This document shows, piece by piece, positions 1 through 12,189 of a stretch of DNA of 64,000 nucleotides. A program made the translations under genes and the position numbers. The first letter of the stretch is position 1, and every line of letters starts with the position of its first letter. The notes under the pieces were generated by a model. That model had not been told where the DNA came from, ran no database searches, and worked only from the letters and a program-made list of their open reading frames with translations. This DNA comes from Delphinella strobiligena (taxonomy: Eukaryota > Ascomycota > Dothideomycetes > Dothideales > Dothioraceae): NCBI GenBank assembly GCA_009982845.1, contig JAADKB010000008.1:558001-622000 (forward strand), written 5' to 3'.

Positions 1-301
1 CACTTGGAGCAGCAGTGGCGGTGGAAGTAACGGCATACCCCGCTAGATAGCTAGGGGAGTAGGTACTTGTGCCTGTGTACAGAGGACAACCGGGGACGTC
101 GTAACGAGGAGCCCCAGCACCACCTCCACAATCAAGGGGATCGCAGAGTTCGCCTGTGCCGGGGACGTACCAGGCGACGGAAGCGCCAGCGGGAGAATAA
201 ACATCTGTGGTGATGCAGCCGACGAGATCGGTTCTGGCGGAGACAAGGCTGAGATATGACAAGAGAACAGCGGAAACAAGGGTGGTGGTGTAGGAAGGCA
301 T
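1..301 (-). CDS. Small secreted cysteine-containing protein, 3' end outside window
   Basis: Reads from an ATG at 301 down to the window edge, open for 100 codons without an intron. The N-terminus is a clear signal peptide: MPSYTTT, then a hydrophobic run ending VSA before RTDLVGC. The mature part has evenly spaced cysteines (VGC, ELCDPLDCGGG, VPGCPLY) and a Ser/Thr/Tyr-rich stretch. From memory this resembles a family of small secreted ascomycete proteins that databases often label 'siderophore biosynthesis enzyme', a label without biochemical support that I would not use as a function. An antisense-frame reading of the same stretch on this strand lacks these features. The C-terminus, possibly a GPI signal or Ser/Thr-rich tail, lies outside the window. 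Confidence 0.7.
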   Translation of the reverse strand, partial: MPSYTTTLVSAVLLSYLSLVSARTDLVGCITTDVYSPAGASVAWYVPGTGELCDPLDCGGGAGAPRYDVPGCPLYTGTSTYSPSYLAGYAVTSTATAAPS

Positions 302-1390
302 TGTTGGTTGAGTGGGATTGGTTCTCGCGAGATTGATTGCCTTTCGAGAGAGGTCAAAGACAAGGCAATTTTTAGTCTTGTAAGAACGAAGACGAATACT
401 GATAACACAAAAGCTGTTGTTGGAAGGATAGATTCTACAAAATAGAACAATGACTGGCTTCACCTCGATGGTTGAAAAGTGACAAAGAAAGAAGGATCAA
501 ACAAGCCGTTGGAATGAAATGAACACGAACACCGAGGGGCTAGAATTAGATACAATTAACTAATTAGTACAAAGAAAAGTAGACGCGGTCTTCTTTTAGA
601 CGTTTGGAACAAGAAGTGTCCCGTCTCGCTAAGTCATTGTTTTATGCACCCCGGTAATGAGAGGTCAGCTTCTAATGATCCTTCGGCCTCCGCCAAGGTA
701 CCACTTGAGCAAATAGTTCACACCTTGACTCGTCGCACTGCTCATTGCTGCCGAGTCCTGCAAGTTGATAGCTGAAGTTACGCAAAATGGGCGGTAAGCC
801 TACACTTGACTCTTACCACCAGTTGCGAATGCGAGGGACATTTTCAGTCGGAGGACGAGCAATATGAGTAGGTATCCATGCATGCGATTGCATCGTCTCC
901 AGCCAGGCGAATCTCGTTCTTCTGGCCCCGAGGCGATTCAGGTTGCTGTAGTCTTGTTCAGAAATATGCGGCGGGATGTACGTAACATATAACGACATGG
1001 CAATTGCTCTTTCCCACCATGTTACAGGAGCGAAGGATGTTCAAGTAGTAATAGCGCGTATGTCCGTAACGTACTGCGGCAGGGGAAGTCGACCTGCGCT
1101 GGGCGGCCCAAAATAGCCCGGCCGTCCGCGAACGCTGCCGAGAAACATGGTTCGTCTTAAGTCAGGAACCGACTTTTGGGCTGTCTCAGACGTCTGAGAC
1201 GAACAGCTTCCAACCCAGGGTACGATTTGCTTGGCAATCGATAGCCATTTTGAGATTTGAGATGGAGATCTTCATCGTATCTCGTATACAGCATAAACAA
1301 TAAAGTCAATGCCATGAGCAACTCGACATCGATCGCGTGCTGAATATAAAAAAAATCACAAGTTACGTGCTGAGCTTTCAGACATTTCAG
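302..1390. other. Intergenic, no gene recognised
   Basis: This holds the promoter side of the secreted-protein gene and the 3' flank of the decayed dehydrogenase. Short open frames here have no domain signature. Nothing else was seen. Confidence 0.5.
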
Positions 1391-2380
1391 TCATGCTTGA
1401 GAATCTCCAGGTCGAAGAACCACTGATCCTTTGGCTGCTTGTATAGCTCCCAGATCTTCTCAGCGATAGTGGTTGGGTTGAGTGTCTTTGCCCGAGGGCT
1501 GACTGGGCCACCGACTGAGATCACGGCGACATGTATGCCATTCTTTTGGATAATTCATTCTCATCCATTTGGCAAGGCTCCGTTGCGCAGCTTTGGTAAG
1601 AGAAAGGGAAAGTAGCGCAGGCACCAGCTCCCTGTAAAGTAGACTGTTCGTCACGAAGAATGAGGACAACGATGACGGGCCGCTTTCAGCTAGCTTTGGA
1701 GGCTTAGGTATCGCCCAATGTGCCGTGATATACAGAGCTGAATTGGTGGTCTGTAGGAACAATATCGGAAGCGATCTTCAATTACCGACGGAGAATAGTG
1801 TAGCCGCATGTTAGTGGTAGTACAAGTAGAGCACGCCCGAACAACATCTCCGACTGCCAATGGCCGAGGACCAGGTAAATGGACAAGCTCGACTTGAGCT
1901 CCTCCATTGAGCAATGCAGCTGTTTTATAATGGTATACAGCGTGTCAACGAGCCGGCTAGGAGAAAGCCGGACATTTCCTGGAAGCCATGAACCCAGCAC
2001 AGCCTCTCAATGAGAAATCTCAAGCTAGTGTAGTGACGAACCTTGAGGTCATACTCCATGTCCTCGATAGTTTCTTGGAGCAGCTGCCTGGGCTATAAAG
2101 TCGCAGCGTTGAAGAAAAGACATTCAAGCGTGCCAAACTCCGCCACCCTCGCCAAAACTTCTTGGTATGCGCTGGTGTCCGTAATGTTCACAGCTCAGGT
2201 ACTGACCGAAACGTTTCTATGGGCCCCTAAATCTGCTGCCTCCACAGCCAGACAGCCTTCCTTCAAGCGATCGGGGCTTCTTGAGACAAGAACTACCCTG
2301 TCGAAACCATTTTGCGCGAAATAAAAGGCGGCCTGAGCCCATTTCAGGACCCGATCCAATAACAACCAGGGTGGTTCTTC
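1391..2380 (-). pseudogene. Decayed short-chain dehydrogenase/reductase (SDR)
   Basis: Read on the minus strand, pieces of a fungal SDR appear in the right order. They are a Rossmann start LVVIGSGPEMGSG, then in another frame AAFYFAQNGFDRVVLVSRSP, a LECLFFNAA segment (equivalent of the NNAG strand), TTNSALYITAHWAIP, LTKAAQRSLAKWM, and a C-terminal part ISVGGPVSPRAKTLNP ending KDQWFFDLEILKHD at a TGA (1391-1393). The reading frame is broken by a frameshift near 2325-2335, a TGA at 2195-2197 and a TAG at 2093-2095. About 290 bp between roughly 2045 and 1757 do not match the family and could be an intron or an insertion. The catalytic Tyr-x-x-x-Lys region is not recognisable. The gene is dead but recent enough to be legible. 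Confidence 0.75.
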
Positions 2381-4376
2381 GTAGAGCTTATTGCTTGTTC
2401 CGCAACAGGGCTAGTGAAGGTGGAGCTGGGACCTGTATCTGGAAAAGTGATGGTGGAACAAGGGGTAAAAAGCTGCTCTTATATCTTACTATGAATGTGC
2501 AAGACAACAGCTCCAAAAGTACAAGTATCCCCTGCAGAGTAAGGTATAATAGGTTCCAAGATCTGGCGTGTGCCGGTTTAGTAATATCAGCATCGTCTTT
2601 GTAAGGACACTCATCGTGGTGTTTTTACATCATCACGTGGACACCCACACAGCCATGCCTTCAGAAAGCACGGACAAGTTCTGCAAGTCAGGTAGTGAGC
2701 ATTTCATAGACAGAAACTCTTCACGAGTCATCCGGTCAAGCAATGATCAATGGATGAGAATCAAGGGTCATGACTTCTGTTATGTGCTTCCCCTTTCTTT
2801 TTCTCAGGCGATGACTCTGTGTAGTGGTTCAGCGGTCGAGCCGTCTCCTAGGCTCCCGTCATGTGCTTGTATCTCTGTATTTTGACAGGTCAAGCCACAC
2901 ATGCGCGTGGCTCCTGACAAGGGTAGCCACCAAAGGATTATTCTCGGAGGTATCAAAGTTACGTCCGCCCATGCGCCGGACAGAGAAAGCTGCATTAGCA
3001 TTCCATGGGCCTAGTATACGACAAGAGTATGCGTGGCCTGATGAGCTGCATGTAGAGAATCTCCAAGGCCAATACAGCACCTCAATCCACTTCTTTTGGC
3101 TTGCTTCGATCAGACGAGTCGAGACGCAAAGAGCGGAAGGGAGCTAACGCAGGGATAGGGTTCGACCGGCCAGCCGCATTGCATAGCGTTCCCGCCGCTA
3201 GTGATGCGTGCAATCCGTGTTCGAAACCAGAAACCAGGCCCACGATCCATGATCAATGCGCATTGGTGACGAACAGGATTGGAACAAGGACAAGCAGTCA
3301 AGTAGGACGTGAAGTGTAAAAACGTCGAGACCTCGGAGAGTTCAGCTATTTGTATCAGCTAAGATAAGCAGGGTGAGACGTTCGTGCGCATGGCGTAGAA
3401 TTGGCATCGTCACGGGCGCGTCGTCCTACTGATGAGCCAAGACACAGTTCCCAGCCACCTGTGCCCAAAAGAGGTGGGGGAAATCGACAATGTGGCGGAC
3501 GCAATGTTTGCGATAGATCTGTGCCGGAGAGAAAATGCTCGATATCAGCCAAGGCAATCTTGAGCTGATGGCAGTAGTCTATCATTTGCAGGAGAGACGA
3601 AGGTTCAAGCCATGTCGCGATGATTCGGATGGGCTGCGGAGTAGTGCTGTGAACAACGGCGATTGTAAGATGTTTCAACGGGCATTGATGGCATCTGCGA
3701 TGGACAGGCGGTATCCCTAGTAAGGGTGCGGATGATTGGATGGATGCAGGGCTAAGTGAGCGAGCCGAGATTTAGTGGTTAGTAGCTCATTAGGAGCCCG
3801 AGCCTCCTATCGACAACCGCAAAACACGGTCTACATCTTATCCAACGGCCTTCTCCTGCATGCTTGTCGCCGCTCCTGCTGCCTCCTGCGTGCCTTTTCT
3901 TTCCTTTACGCACCGCACCGGTGCAGGCAACGACAGCACGACAACTGGCAGCGTGGAGCGTCTATTAGACGAGTTGTTGATTGGGCTTTGTTGCAGCCCG
4001 AGAAGAAGCTTTGTTCACAACTCACCCGCTTGCTGATCCGCGCTTGCCCTGAGAGAGTCAGCACACAGCGGGCTTGTGATTGCAGTGCCAAAGACGGCGA
4101 GCACAGCCAACCACTCGGTTTCATTTTCTGACTGCTCTCATTTGCGCGCCTTGTCCCTGTTAGGCCAATGCCCGTCGTCACAAATCACTGACGTGGAATT
4201 ACCTTAACTTACCCATTATCAAACTCATCCGGCACAACAAACAGCAGCCGGCGCCCTTGTCTTTCACTCACCGCTGCCGCCGGCGTCTGTTAGTTCCCAG
4301 ACGCCAGCAGTCGAGCAGTGTCACGCTCCAAGCACAACAACGTTTCCCCTCAGCTGTGGCATAGCTGTGCCAGAGC
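2381..4376. other. Intergenic, includes Kin4 upstream region
   Basis: No convincing coding signal on either strand. The short open frames are in mixed frames and lack domain motifs. The last few hundred bases, rich in CA/CAA runs, are probably promoter and 5' UTR of the kinase gene. Confidence 0.5.
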
Positions 4377-7300
4377 ATGTCTTCGGCCGCTGTGCATGCG
4401 GTGCCTCCGCCCGCCCAACCATATCATGTCGCTATGCAACAATCACCCGATGCGTCGCCTGTCTCGTCGCGCAATGCCCGATCACATACTGGGAACGGAT
4501 CTACTCCACAAAGCCCGCTTCAGTCACAACATCAACATCAACAACAACAACAGCAACCACAACAACAATCCTCGCCAGCAATGACAAGCCCGACAAACCG
4601 AACGCACGCCTCTCCCGCATCGCATGTCTCACCAACCAGTAGTTGCAATGTTTCATCATCCGTGCCTTATGATTCGTATCATACCGGCCGATCGGAGGCT
4701 CAAGCGTCATCTTCGCCCTACACGTCAGCCCAACAGCGGTCTCACGATGAAAGGCCTCCCTCATCCCGTGTCCCAGACTCGCAGTATGCTTCAGGATACG
4801 GCAACAGCGGCGAAAGAGAAAGCACACGAGACAGTCCTGGACAACCAAGGAGACGAGATCATCCACCCTCTGTCCTTCCAGGCGGCAGCAACGAAGGTGC
4901 TCGTGGAAAGTCACCGACGGCGGATGGCGGTCTACCTAGAGAGAACAGCACCATCATTAACCGGTTAGTTGTAGCGGACCCTGAGGAAAATATCGAGCGT
5001 GCCAAAGCGCGTGTCGCCGAATCGCAGGGCGCAATGCCTGATATTGGAGCTTTGAGTGTCGATGACAGCGCAAGGGCAGGTCCCAGGAGCAGACAGGAGC
5101 ATCTCAAGTCGAGCCAGCCGCGGAAGGAGACCAAGTTTGGCGAGTACATTCTTGGGCAGACGGTGGGCGAGGGTGAATTTGGCAAGGTCAAGATGGGTTG
5201 GAAGAAGGACGGAGGCGTACAGGTGGCCATCAAGTTGATCAGGAAGGAGAGCCTCGGAAACAACCCCAACCGCTTACCCAAGATCTACCGCGAGATTGCC
5301 ATTTTGAGGGAGTTGAAGCACCCCAACATTGTACGCCTGCACGAGATGGTCGAGACGGAGAGGCATATCGGCATTATTCTGGAATATGCGTCTGGCGGAG
5401 AATTATTCGACTACATCCTTAACCACCGCTACCTCAACGACAAGGCAGCGCGTCGCTTATTCGCTCAGCTGGTGTCGGGAGTAGGTTATTTGCACAAAAA
5501 GGGCATCGTTCATCGGGACTTGAAACTGGAGAACCTGCTTCTCGATCGCAACAAGAACATTATTATTACTGATTTCGGATTTGCGAACACTTTCAACCCG
5601 GCCGACGAGCTAGGAGAGCAAGTGGAGCATGGCTTGCAGGACAAGGAATTTGTCAAAAGGAATGGACTGGACCAGATTTTAAAAGACGGCCACCGACGGG
5701 GCGACTTGATGCAAACGAGCTGTGGTAGCCCTTGCTATGCAGCTCCCGAGCTTGTTGTCAGCGACTCGTTGTACACTGGACGCAAGGTCGACGTCTGGAG
5801 TTGCGGTGTCATTTTGGTGAGAATGAGAAAGATGGTCTTGTTCCCCACCCTCTCATGCTAATCTTTGTACAGTACGCCATGCTTGCCGGCTATCTTCCTT
5901 TTGATGATGACCCTGCCAACCCCGAGGGTGACAACATCAACCTGTTGTACAAGTACATCGTCACGACACCATTGACCTTCCCCGAATATGTCACTCCCCA
6001 CGCCCGCGATCTATTGCGACGGATACTGGTGCCGGATCCAAGGAAGAGAGCCGATCTTTTCGAAGTCGCCCGTCACAGCTGGCTATCCGAATATGCCAAG
6101 GTCGTCGAACATGTCACAAGCGGCGCCACTACGGTTGAGGACATTGCCAACTCGACCGTACCTTCAGGTGAGTCTCGCCGAGTACAAACAAGCACACGCA
6201 ATCCTAACGATAATGCCTGCTCAGAAGATCCATACGCCGTCCCTCAACTCGGTCGCAGCGCATCCGTCAGAGAGCCTTCCCGGACCCAACAGCCAACATC
6301 ATCGGCTGGCCTCAGCGGCAAACATGCTACGCCTATCGAAGAGCGAGAAGAGCGGGAAAGGCACAAACGTGCAACGCTACAGGTCGAATATGTCAAGCCG
6401 AACACCAGCACGACAAGAGGCGATCCAGCTCTGACAACCGCACACACTGTACCGGAGGAAGTCCCCTCGACCCCGATCACCCCTCAGACTGCCGCTCAGC
6501 CCAAGACTCGTGCCAGAGGAGACAGCATGCCCACCGAGGTTCCTCCTTCGCCCTATCAATCTTCTGCCGCCGCCTCTTCGACGCAAAGAAGACCGGCCAC
6601 GCAAAACACAATGGCTCCTCCCGCCCGTCCTGTGAGGGAGCCGCCGCGATCTGTGTCTGAGTCTACCGCCTTGAACATGAACCCTCCCAACACTGGTAGG
6701 CCGTCTACTTCCGGCACCATGGAGAGGGTTGGTGACCGATCAAGACTACCGTCACGTGGCAACTCTTACGGACAAGCAATCGCCCCTACTGTTGCCGCTA
6801 CCAACGCCGAAGGCCGCTTCTCACAACCAAAGAACTCTGGCTACATCATTTCCGGCTCCGTGCCAGAGGGCTCCTCCAAGAGGAATTCTTACAATGGAAG
6901 ACCACTCAGCCAGCAGTTACAGGCAGACTTCAACTCGCGCCCCGAGGGCCGAGCAGAGAGGCCACCGCAGAGAGGCCACAAGCGTTCGAGCACTGTTGAG
7001 AGCATTACGAGCAAGATCTTTGGTCGTACAAATTCTCGCCGCCAGTCAAATGGTCGCGAAGACGCTGTACGGCCCGAAAAGTCGTCCCGCGCTTATCCTC
7101 CTCTCAGCATGAAGAATGCCATGCCCATGGAGCCCGATACGCCTTCTCGTCCCTCTAGCGACTCTCGCCGCCCATCATTCAGTCTGGGCAGAAAGAACAG
7201 TGATTACAGCGGACAGCAACAACAGCAGAGATCGTCCAGGCGCTTCTCCTTCCTCCCTTCCTCCTTCTCACGCATGAGCATTAACTCCACTCCCAAGGCC

Positions 7301-7915
7301 GAAGGTTATGACTCTGCCGTTAGCAGTAGCAGACGTGCATCCTTGGTCCCACAGCCTACAACCACCAGTCGCACCAGTTCTAGACCCGATCAGTCAGGTA
7401 TGGCATTCGGCAGAGGACGATCGCCGAGTGAGAGCACTTCGGGAAGTAACATCCCTGTGCTATATGATAGTAGCATGGAAAACAGAGACAAGCAGCACGC
7501 CCAACGACGAATGCCGCAACAAAAGCCTGCGCGTGGAGCAACGGCGCCGGATCTTATGAACATCCAGGACACGCCAACGTCACAACAGCAACACACCCGT
7601 CATCAGTCACGCCAACAGGGATCCGGATATACGCACTCGCCTCCCACCACTGGTGCCCAGCAAGGGAGACAGGAGACTTTCTACACGCCTTCGCAGAGTC
7701 TTGAGTCTCAGGAGACGAGCGAACAACAACGCTACCCTGCAGGCTTCAACGAGAATGAGCAAGCAGTATCAAGGCCAGCGGCGAGGCAGCAGGCAGTTTT
7801 GCAGAAGAACCGTAAGTTTGGCGACGCGTACGAGAGCGGCAGTGGCAGCAGTTCAGGCGGAGCCAAGAGGGTCATGGACTGGTTCAGGAGACGAGGCAAG
7901 GACAGGAGTGGTTGA
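4377..7915 (+). CDS. KIN4: Kin4-type serine/threonine protein kinase
   Basis: Three exons (4377-5816, 5873-6167, 6225-7915) give 1141 residues. A disordered, Gln-rich N-terminus (about 1-250) precedes a kinase domain from about residue 254. The glycine loop is GEGEFGKV, the lysine strand VAIKLIRKE, the catalytic loop HRDLKLENLL (Asp381), the metal loop DFGFAN, and the activation segment ends CGSPCYAAPELV. After the first intron the domain continues YAMLAGYLPFDDD and RRILVPDPRKRADL. This closely matches the family of yeast Kin4, which restrains mitotic exit when the spindle is mispositioned. There is an insert of about 35 residues between DFG and the APE segment. The long Ser/Pro/Arg-rich tail ends in a basic KRVMDWFRRRGKDR motif. 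Intron 1 must be removed because it contains stops. Intron 2 (57 nt) has perfect splice signals but is a multiple of three with no stop, so retention would add 19 residues. Confidence 0.92.
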
Positions 7916-8931
7916 AGGTTGTCGTCCTGTCATGCTTCGAAACAAAAAAAAAGACTTGGTGATTCACTCATCACGACGGCGGGGAGCACTTTTTGCTACT
8001 TTTCTCTTCTTTCTTGCTCCCCTTGGTTTTTGTTTTACCTTTCACACCTTTTTACTTGACTACATTTATTCCCGGGCATCCCTTTGCGAACCGAACCGAA
8101 CCGAACCGAAGCGACTTAATATAATACGGCCCTCTTTAGCAAGCAGTCTTTACATTGTACTTGTTGATCGCACTGAGCGAGGCGTTTATGGGGCCAAGGA
8201 GCAAGCGAGCGAGCGAGAAGGGGAAACGGACAATATTGAGAGACGAGGTTTTAGTCATTCCGCCTGGTCTTTTCATCTTATTCTCTCTCTCGGCTCAGTC
8301 GGTACACACAAGACACGATGGGTTCTCGTCCATGCTGTTGCATTTCAGGTATTCGGCAGGAATTGGGATCGGTACATGGAAAGCTACAGGTGGCCGGAAG
8401 TGTGTATTGACAAATATCGGAGAGGGGAAGAGGAAGAAAAGGAGGGCTGTGAAGATCAGCCGTCTGCAGGCGGGCAAATGGGGAGAGGCAGAGTCGGATC
8501 GAGGAGTGTAAGAGGTAGATTGAATAAAGCAGATATCGGAGGCGAGAGTGAAGTGAGAACGGCGATCCGTTTATACTCTTGGGATATACAATTTTGAGCG
8601 CTCCCTCGTCACTGTGTGCTTGACCATGTTGATGCATCAGATTAATGACCAATCCGAAATGTAGATTTATCAGATTGATAAGCGGATAGATCTATAGATG
8701 TCTACACAGATAGAGAAGCGGTGGAATGTTGGCAAAAGCAAAGTCAAGTGCCCTGTAATGGGCCGAGGACCCTCTAATCCAAGGCTAAGCATTTCCCCGC
8801 ACGAACGACTCAAACCCCACATGTTCCTCGATGGCAGATCCAGTCACCAGTTTCTGTGTGTCAAACCTCCACAGCTCTGTCGTCAGGGCTTCACAATCGT
8901 CAAGACGAACAGGTAACACAGATCTGCAAAG
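7916..8931. other. Intergenic: Kin4 3' region and urease promoter
   Basis: Contains a poly-A run just after the kinase stop, four copies of a CGAAC unit around 8087-8110 and a GAGC run near 8205. One reading frame stays open across 7653-8597, but it overlaps the kinase tail out of frame and has no domain content, so I treat it as chance. Confidence 0.5.
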
Positions 8932-11683
8932 ATGCAGTTGTGTCCTAGAGAGGTGTGCCATTGGCTGAAAACAACTCAATAATAGGACCAATGGACTGAC
9001 AGGGCATGGTATAGCTTGACAAGCTCGTTATCTCGCAGCTGGGACAGCTCGCTCAGCGCAGATTAGCTCGTGGTGTCAAATTGAATCACACAGAGGCAGT
9101 TGTATGTATATTGAGATGCATAATTGTGGATATTCACTGACACGAAAGCAGGCATTGATAGCCAACAATCTGCAAGAAGTACGTTACCTGTCATCGTCGT
9201 CAATGTCCTTATCAGTGACATGTGCTAAGTCGGTCGCAGCTCGTCCGTGATGGCAATCACTCGGTCGCAGACCTCATGTCGCTGGGTAAGACTATGCTAG
9301 GCCGTCGTCATGTCCTTCCCTCGGTCGTGTCTTCTCTCACCGAACTACAAATCGAAGGAACCTTTGTATCAGGCACCTATCTTGTCACTGTCCACAACCC
9401 AATCAGTTCCGAGGATGGCGATCTGGAACGCGCTCTCTACGGGAGCTTCCTTCCTATCCCAGATGCCTCTATGTTTCCCCCGGCAAACCCAGAAGAATAC
9501 ATGGCAGATAAGCAGCCTGGTGCTATTATCGCTGTCAAAGAGGGAGGGAGAATCGTGCTGAACAAGAATCGAAAGAGGATCCAACTCAAGGTCACCAGCA
9601 AAGGCGATAGGCCTGTTCAAGTGGGCAGTCACTATCACTTTGTCGAGACAAATCCTCAACTCGATTTCGACCGCGTTAAAGCCCATGGTTATAGATTGGA
9701 CATCGCTGCTGGCACATCGATTCGCTTCGAGCCTGGAGATACCAAGACGGTCACGCTTGTACAGATTGCTGGTAATCAGATCATCAAGGGCGGTAATGGC
9801 ATTGCTACTGGACATATTCACGACAAGGCCATCATTGGCGGTTTGGCACAAAAGATGCTGCAAATGGGCTTCTCGCATACCCCTGAGCCGGCCGGAGATC
9901 TGGCACACATTGATTTGTTCTCCATGGAGCGCGAAGCTTACATCACCATGTTTGGTCCCACCACCGGTGACATGGTCCGCCTGGGAGCTACCGATCTCTG
10001 GATCCAGGTTGAGAAGGATTACACCGTCTACGGCGATGAGTGCTCTTTCGGGGGTGGAAAATCTATTCGTGATGGTATGGGTCAGTGTTCCGGTCGTGCT
10101 GATGCAGACTGTCTTGATGTCGTCGTCACCAACGCTCTCATTGTCGACTACACTGGCATCTACAAGGCCGATATCGGTATCAAGGACGGTATCATTGTCG
10201 GTATTGGCAAAGCCGGCAATCCAGACGTCATGGAAGGCGTTGACGAGAACATGGTCATCGGCAGTAACACTGACGTTATTGCTGCCGAAAAGGACATTGT
10301 GACGTATGGCGGCTTCGACAGCCACATTCACTTCATCTGTCCCCAGCAAGCCCATGACAGTATTGCTTCTGGGATCACCACTTTGCTCGGAGGCGGTACA
10401 GGCCCAAGGTGAGTATCATGTCTGTGGGGAGCTTCTGCTGTAGAATACTAACAGAATGACAAAGCACCGGCACAAACGCAACAACCTGTACCCCAAGTGC
10501 CGACTTGATTGGCAAAATGCTCCAGGCATGCGACACGATTCCCCTGAACATTGGCGTGACAGGCAAAGGCAATGACTCGGAACCGGAACCTCTGATATCT
10601 CAGGTAGAAGCGGGCGTCTGCGGTCTGAAGTTACACGAGGACTGGGGCACAACCCCAAAAGCCATCGATACCTGCCTTTCGGTTTGCGAAGACCACGACA
10701 TCCAAACTCTGATTCACACCGACACGCTCAACGAATCTGGCTTTGTCGAAACCACAGTGGCAGCCTTCAAGGACCGCACAATCCACACGTACCACACCGA
10801 AGGTGCCGGAGGTGGCCACGCCCCAGACATCATCTCCGTTGTCGCTCATGCCAACGTTCTGCCCTCGTCTACAAACCCCACACGCCCCTACACGCGCAAC
10901 ACGCTCGACGAACATCTCGATATGCTGATGGTGTGTCACCACCTTTCTCGAAACATCCCCGAAGACGTAGCCTTTGCCGAATCACGCATCCGTGCCGAAA
11001 CCATCGCCGCCGAAGACGTCCTTCACGACCTAGGCGCCATCAGCATGATGTCCTCAGACTCCCAAGCCATGGGACGCTGCGGCGAAGTCATCCTCAGAAC
11101 CTGGAACACAGCGCACAAGAACAAAACCCAACGCGGCCTCCTCCCCGAAGACGCCGCGCGCGGCGACTCGGCCGACAACTTCAGAGTCAAGCGCTACGTC
11201 TCCAAATACACCATCAACCCCGCCCTAGCCCAAGGAATGGCCCACCTCCTCGGCAGCATCGAAGTAGGCAAACTCGCCGACCTCGTCCTCTACCACCCCG
11301 AGAACTTCGGCGCGAAGCCAAAACTCGTCGTCAAAGGCGGCATGGTGGCCTGGGCCCAAATGGGCGACGCGAATGCCTCGATCCCTACCGTCGAGCCCGT
11401 GGCCATGCGCCCCATGTTCGGCACCATGGTGCCATCCACCTCGATCGCTTGGGTGTCGCGCGCCGCTGTCGATAAAGGCGTCCAGCGGATATTGGGGCTG
11501 AGGAAACGCGTCGAGGCCGTCAGGGGCTGCAGGTCTGTTAGGAAGACTGATATGAAGTTTAATGATGCTATGCCTGTTATGAAGGTCGATCCTGAGACGT
11601 ATGTTGTCGAGGCTGATGGGCGGAAGTGCGAGGCTGAGCCCAGCGAGACGTTGCCGCTTACGCAGGCTTATTTTGTTTATTGA
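8932..11683 (+). CDS. ureB: Urease (single-chain, nickel-dependent)
   Basis: Five exons (8932-8952, 9015-9101, 9152-9178, 9240-10408, 10465-11683) give 840 residues, the same length as jack bean urease. The three tiny first exons read MQLCPRE / LDKLVISQLGQLAQRRLARG / ALIANNLQE and supply the gamma-like N-terminus. The beta-like part follows, then the catalytic alpha-like part. Visible active-site elements are SHIHF (nickel ligands His407 and His409), GLKLHEDWG (the lysine that is carbamylated), HTEGAGGGH (His ligands), the flap motif MVCHHLSRN with its Cys and His, and SSDSQAMGR (Asp ligand). It hydrolyses urea to ammonia and carbamate in the cytosol and needs UreD/F/G-type accessory proteins, which are not in this window. 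All exon phases agree, and the start is set by the conserved LCPRELDKLVISQ beginning. Confidence 0.96.
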
Positions 11684-12189
11684 GGTTGAGGGATAGGCTT
11701 AGTTTGTTTATTGAGTGATGGACTCGGGACATGGGATGTGATTTATGAAATGACATACGGGTGGACAGGAGATTGCTTTTTTTTTTGTTGGATCAACAGA
11801 GACAGATGTGTTGGACGGGACGAGTGTTTGGTTATTTCACGAATGGCCTGCAATCTGGAGTTGTTTATATTTGCACTCGTTTCGAAGCTACGAGAGGTGT
11901 ATATTTTCTACTGCTATGGCTTCGATCAACGCGCGAATTGCGCGATTGCGCCGAGTAAGAATGCTTTGCTCATCCTTTTGCTTTGTTGGGATGGTGAGGC
12001 TGGTTGGCAATGGCTGTTTCTCCGACACCATCTGCGTGTCAAGGCGTATTGCCTCAAATGCCGACCGAGCACTCACAGCCGCCCGGAAGAGCCCGTGCCG
12101 TGTCGAGATGCCTTTGGTGCATCCCGCGCTGCCTGTTTGTGGCAACAATCATGCATGTCATAACTTCATGAATCTCCCTCTCCATCCGA
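11684..12189. other. Convergent 3' region between urease and CSN7
   Basis: The two flanking genes end towards each other here. A T10 run at 11778-11787 is the only notable feature. No gene seen. Confidence 0.5.

Noticed and set aside
3140..3180. tRNA-like word GGGTTCGACC
   Set aside because: No matching A-box, acceptor stem or anticodon arm around it.
7653..8597. Open plus-strand frame of over 300 codons
   Set aside because: It overlaps the kinase tail in another frame and then runs through the 3' flank. It has no domain, and its Arg/Ser-rich composition comes from the kinase codons read out of frame.
9369..10355. Long minus-strand frame opposite urease
   Set aside because: It lies entirely antisense to the strongly supported urease exon 4 and has no recognisable domain. 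A shadow of codon bias.
10684..11475. Arg/His-rich plus-strand frame inside urease
   Set aside because: An out-of-frame reading of urease exon 5, with extreme composition (His, Arg, Pro) as expected from GC-rich codons shifted by one or two bases.
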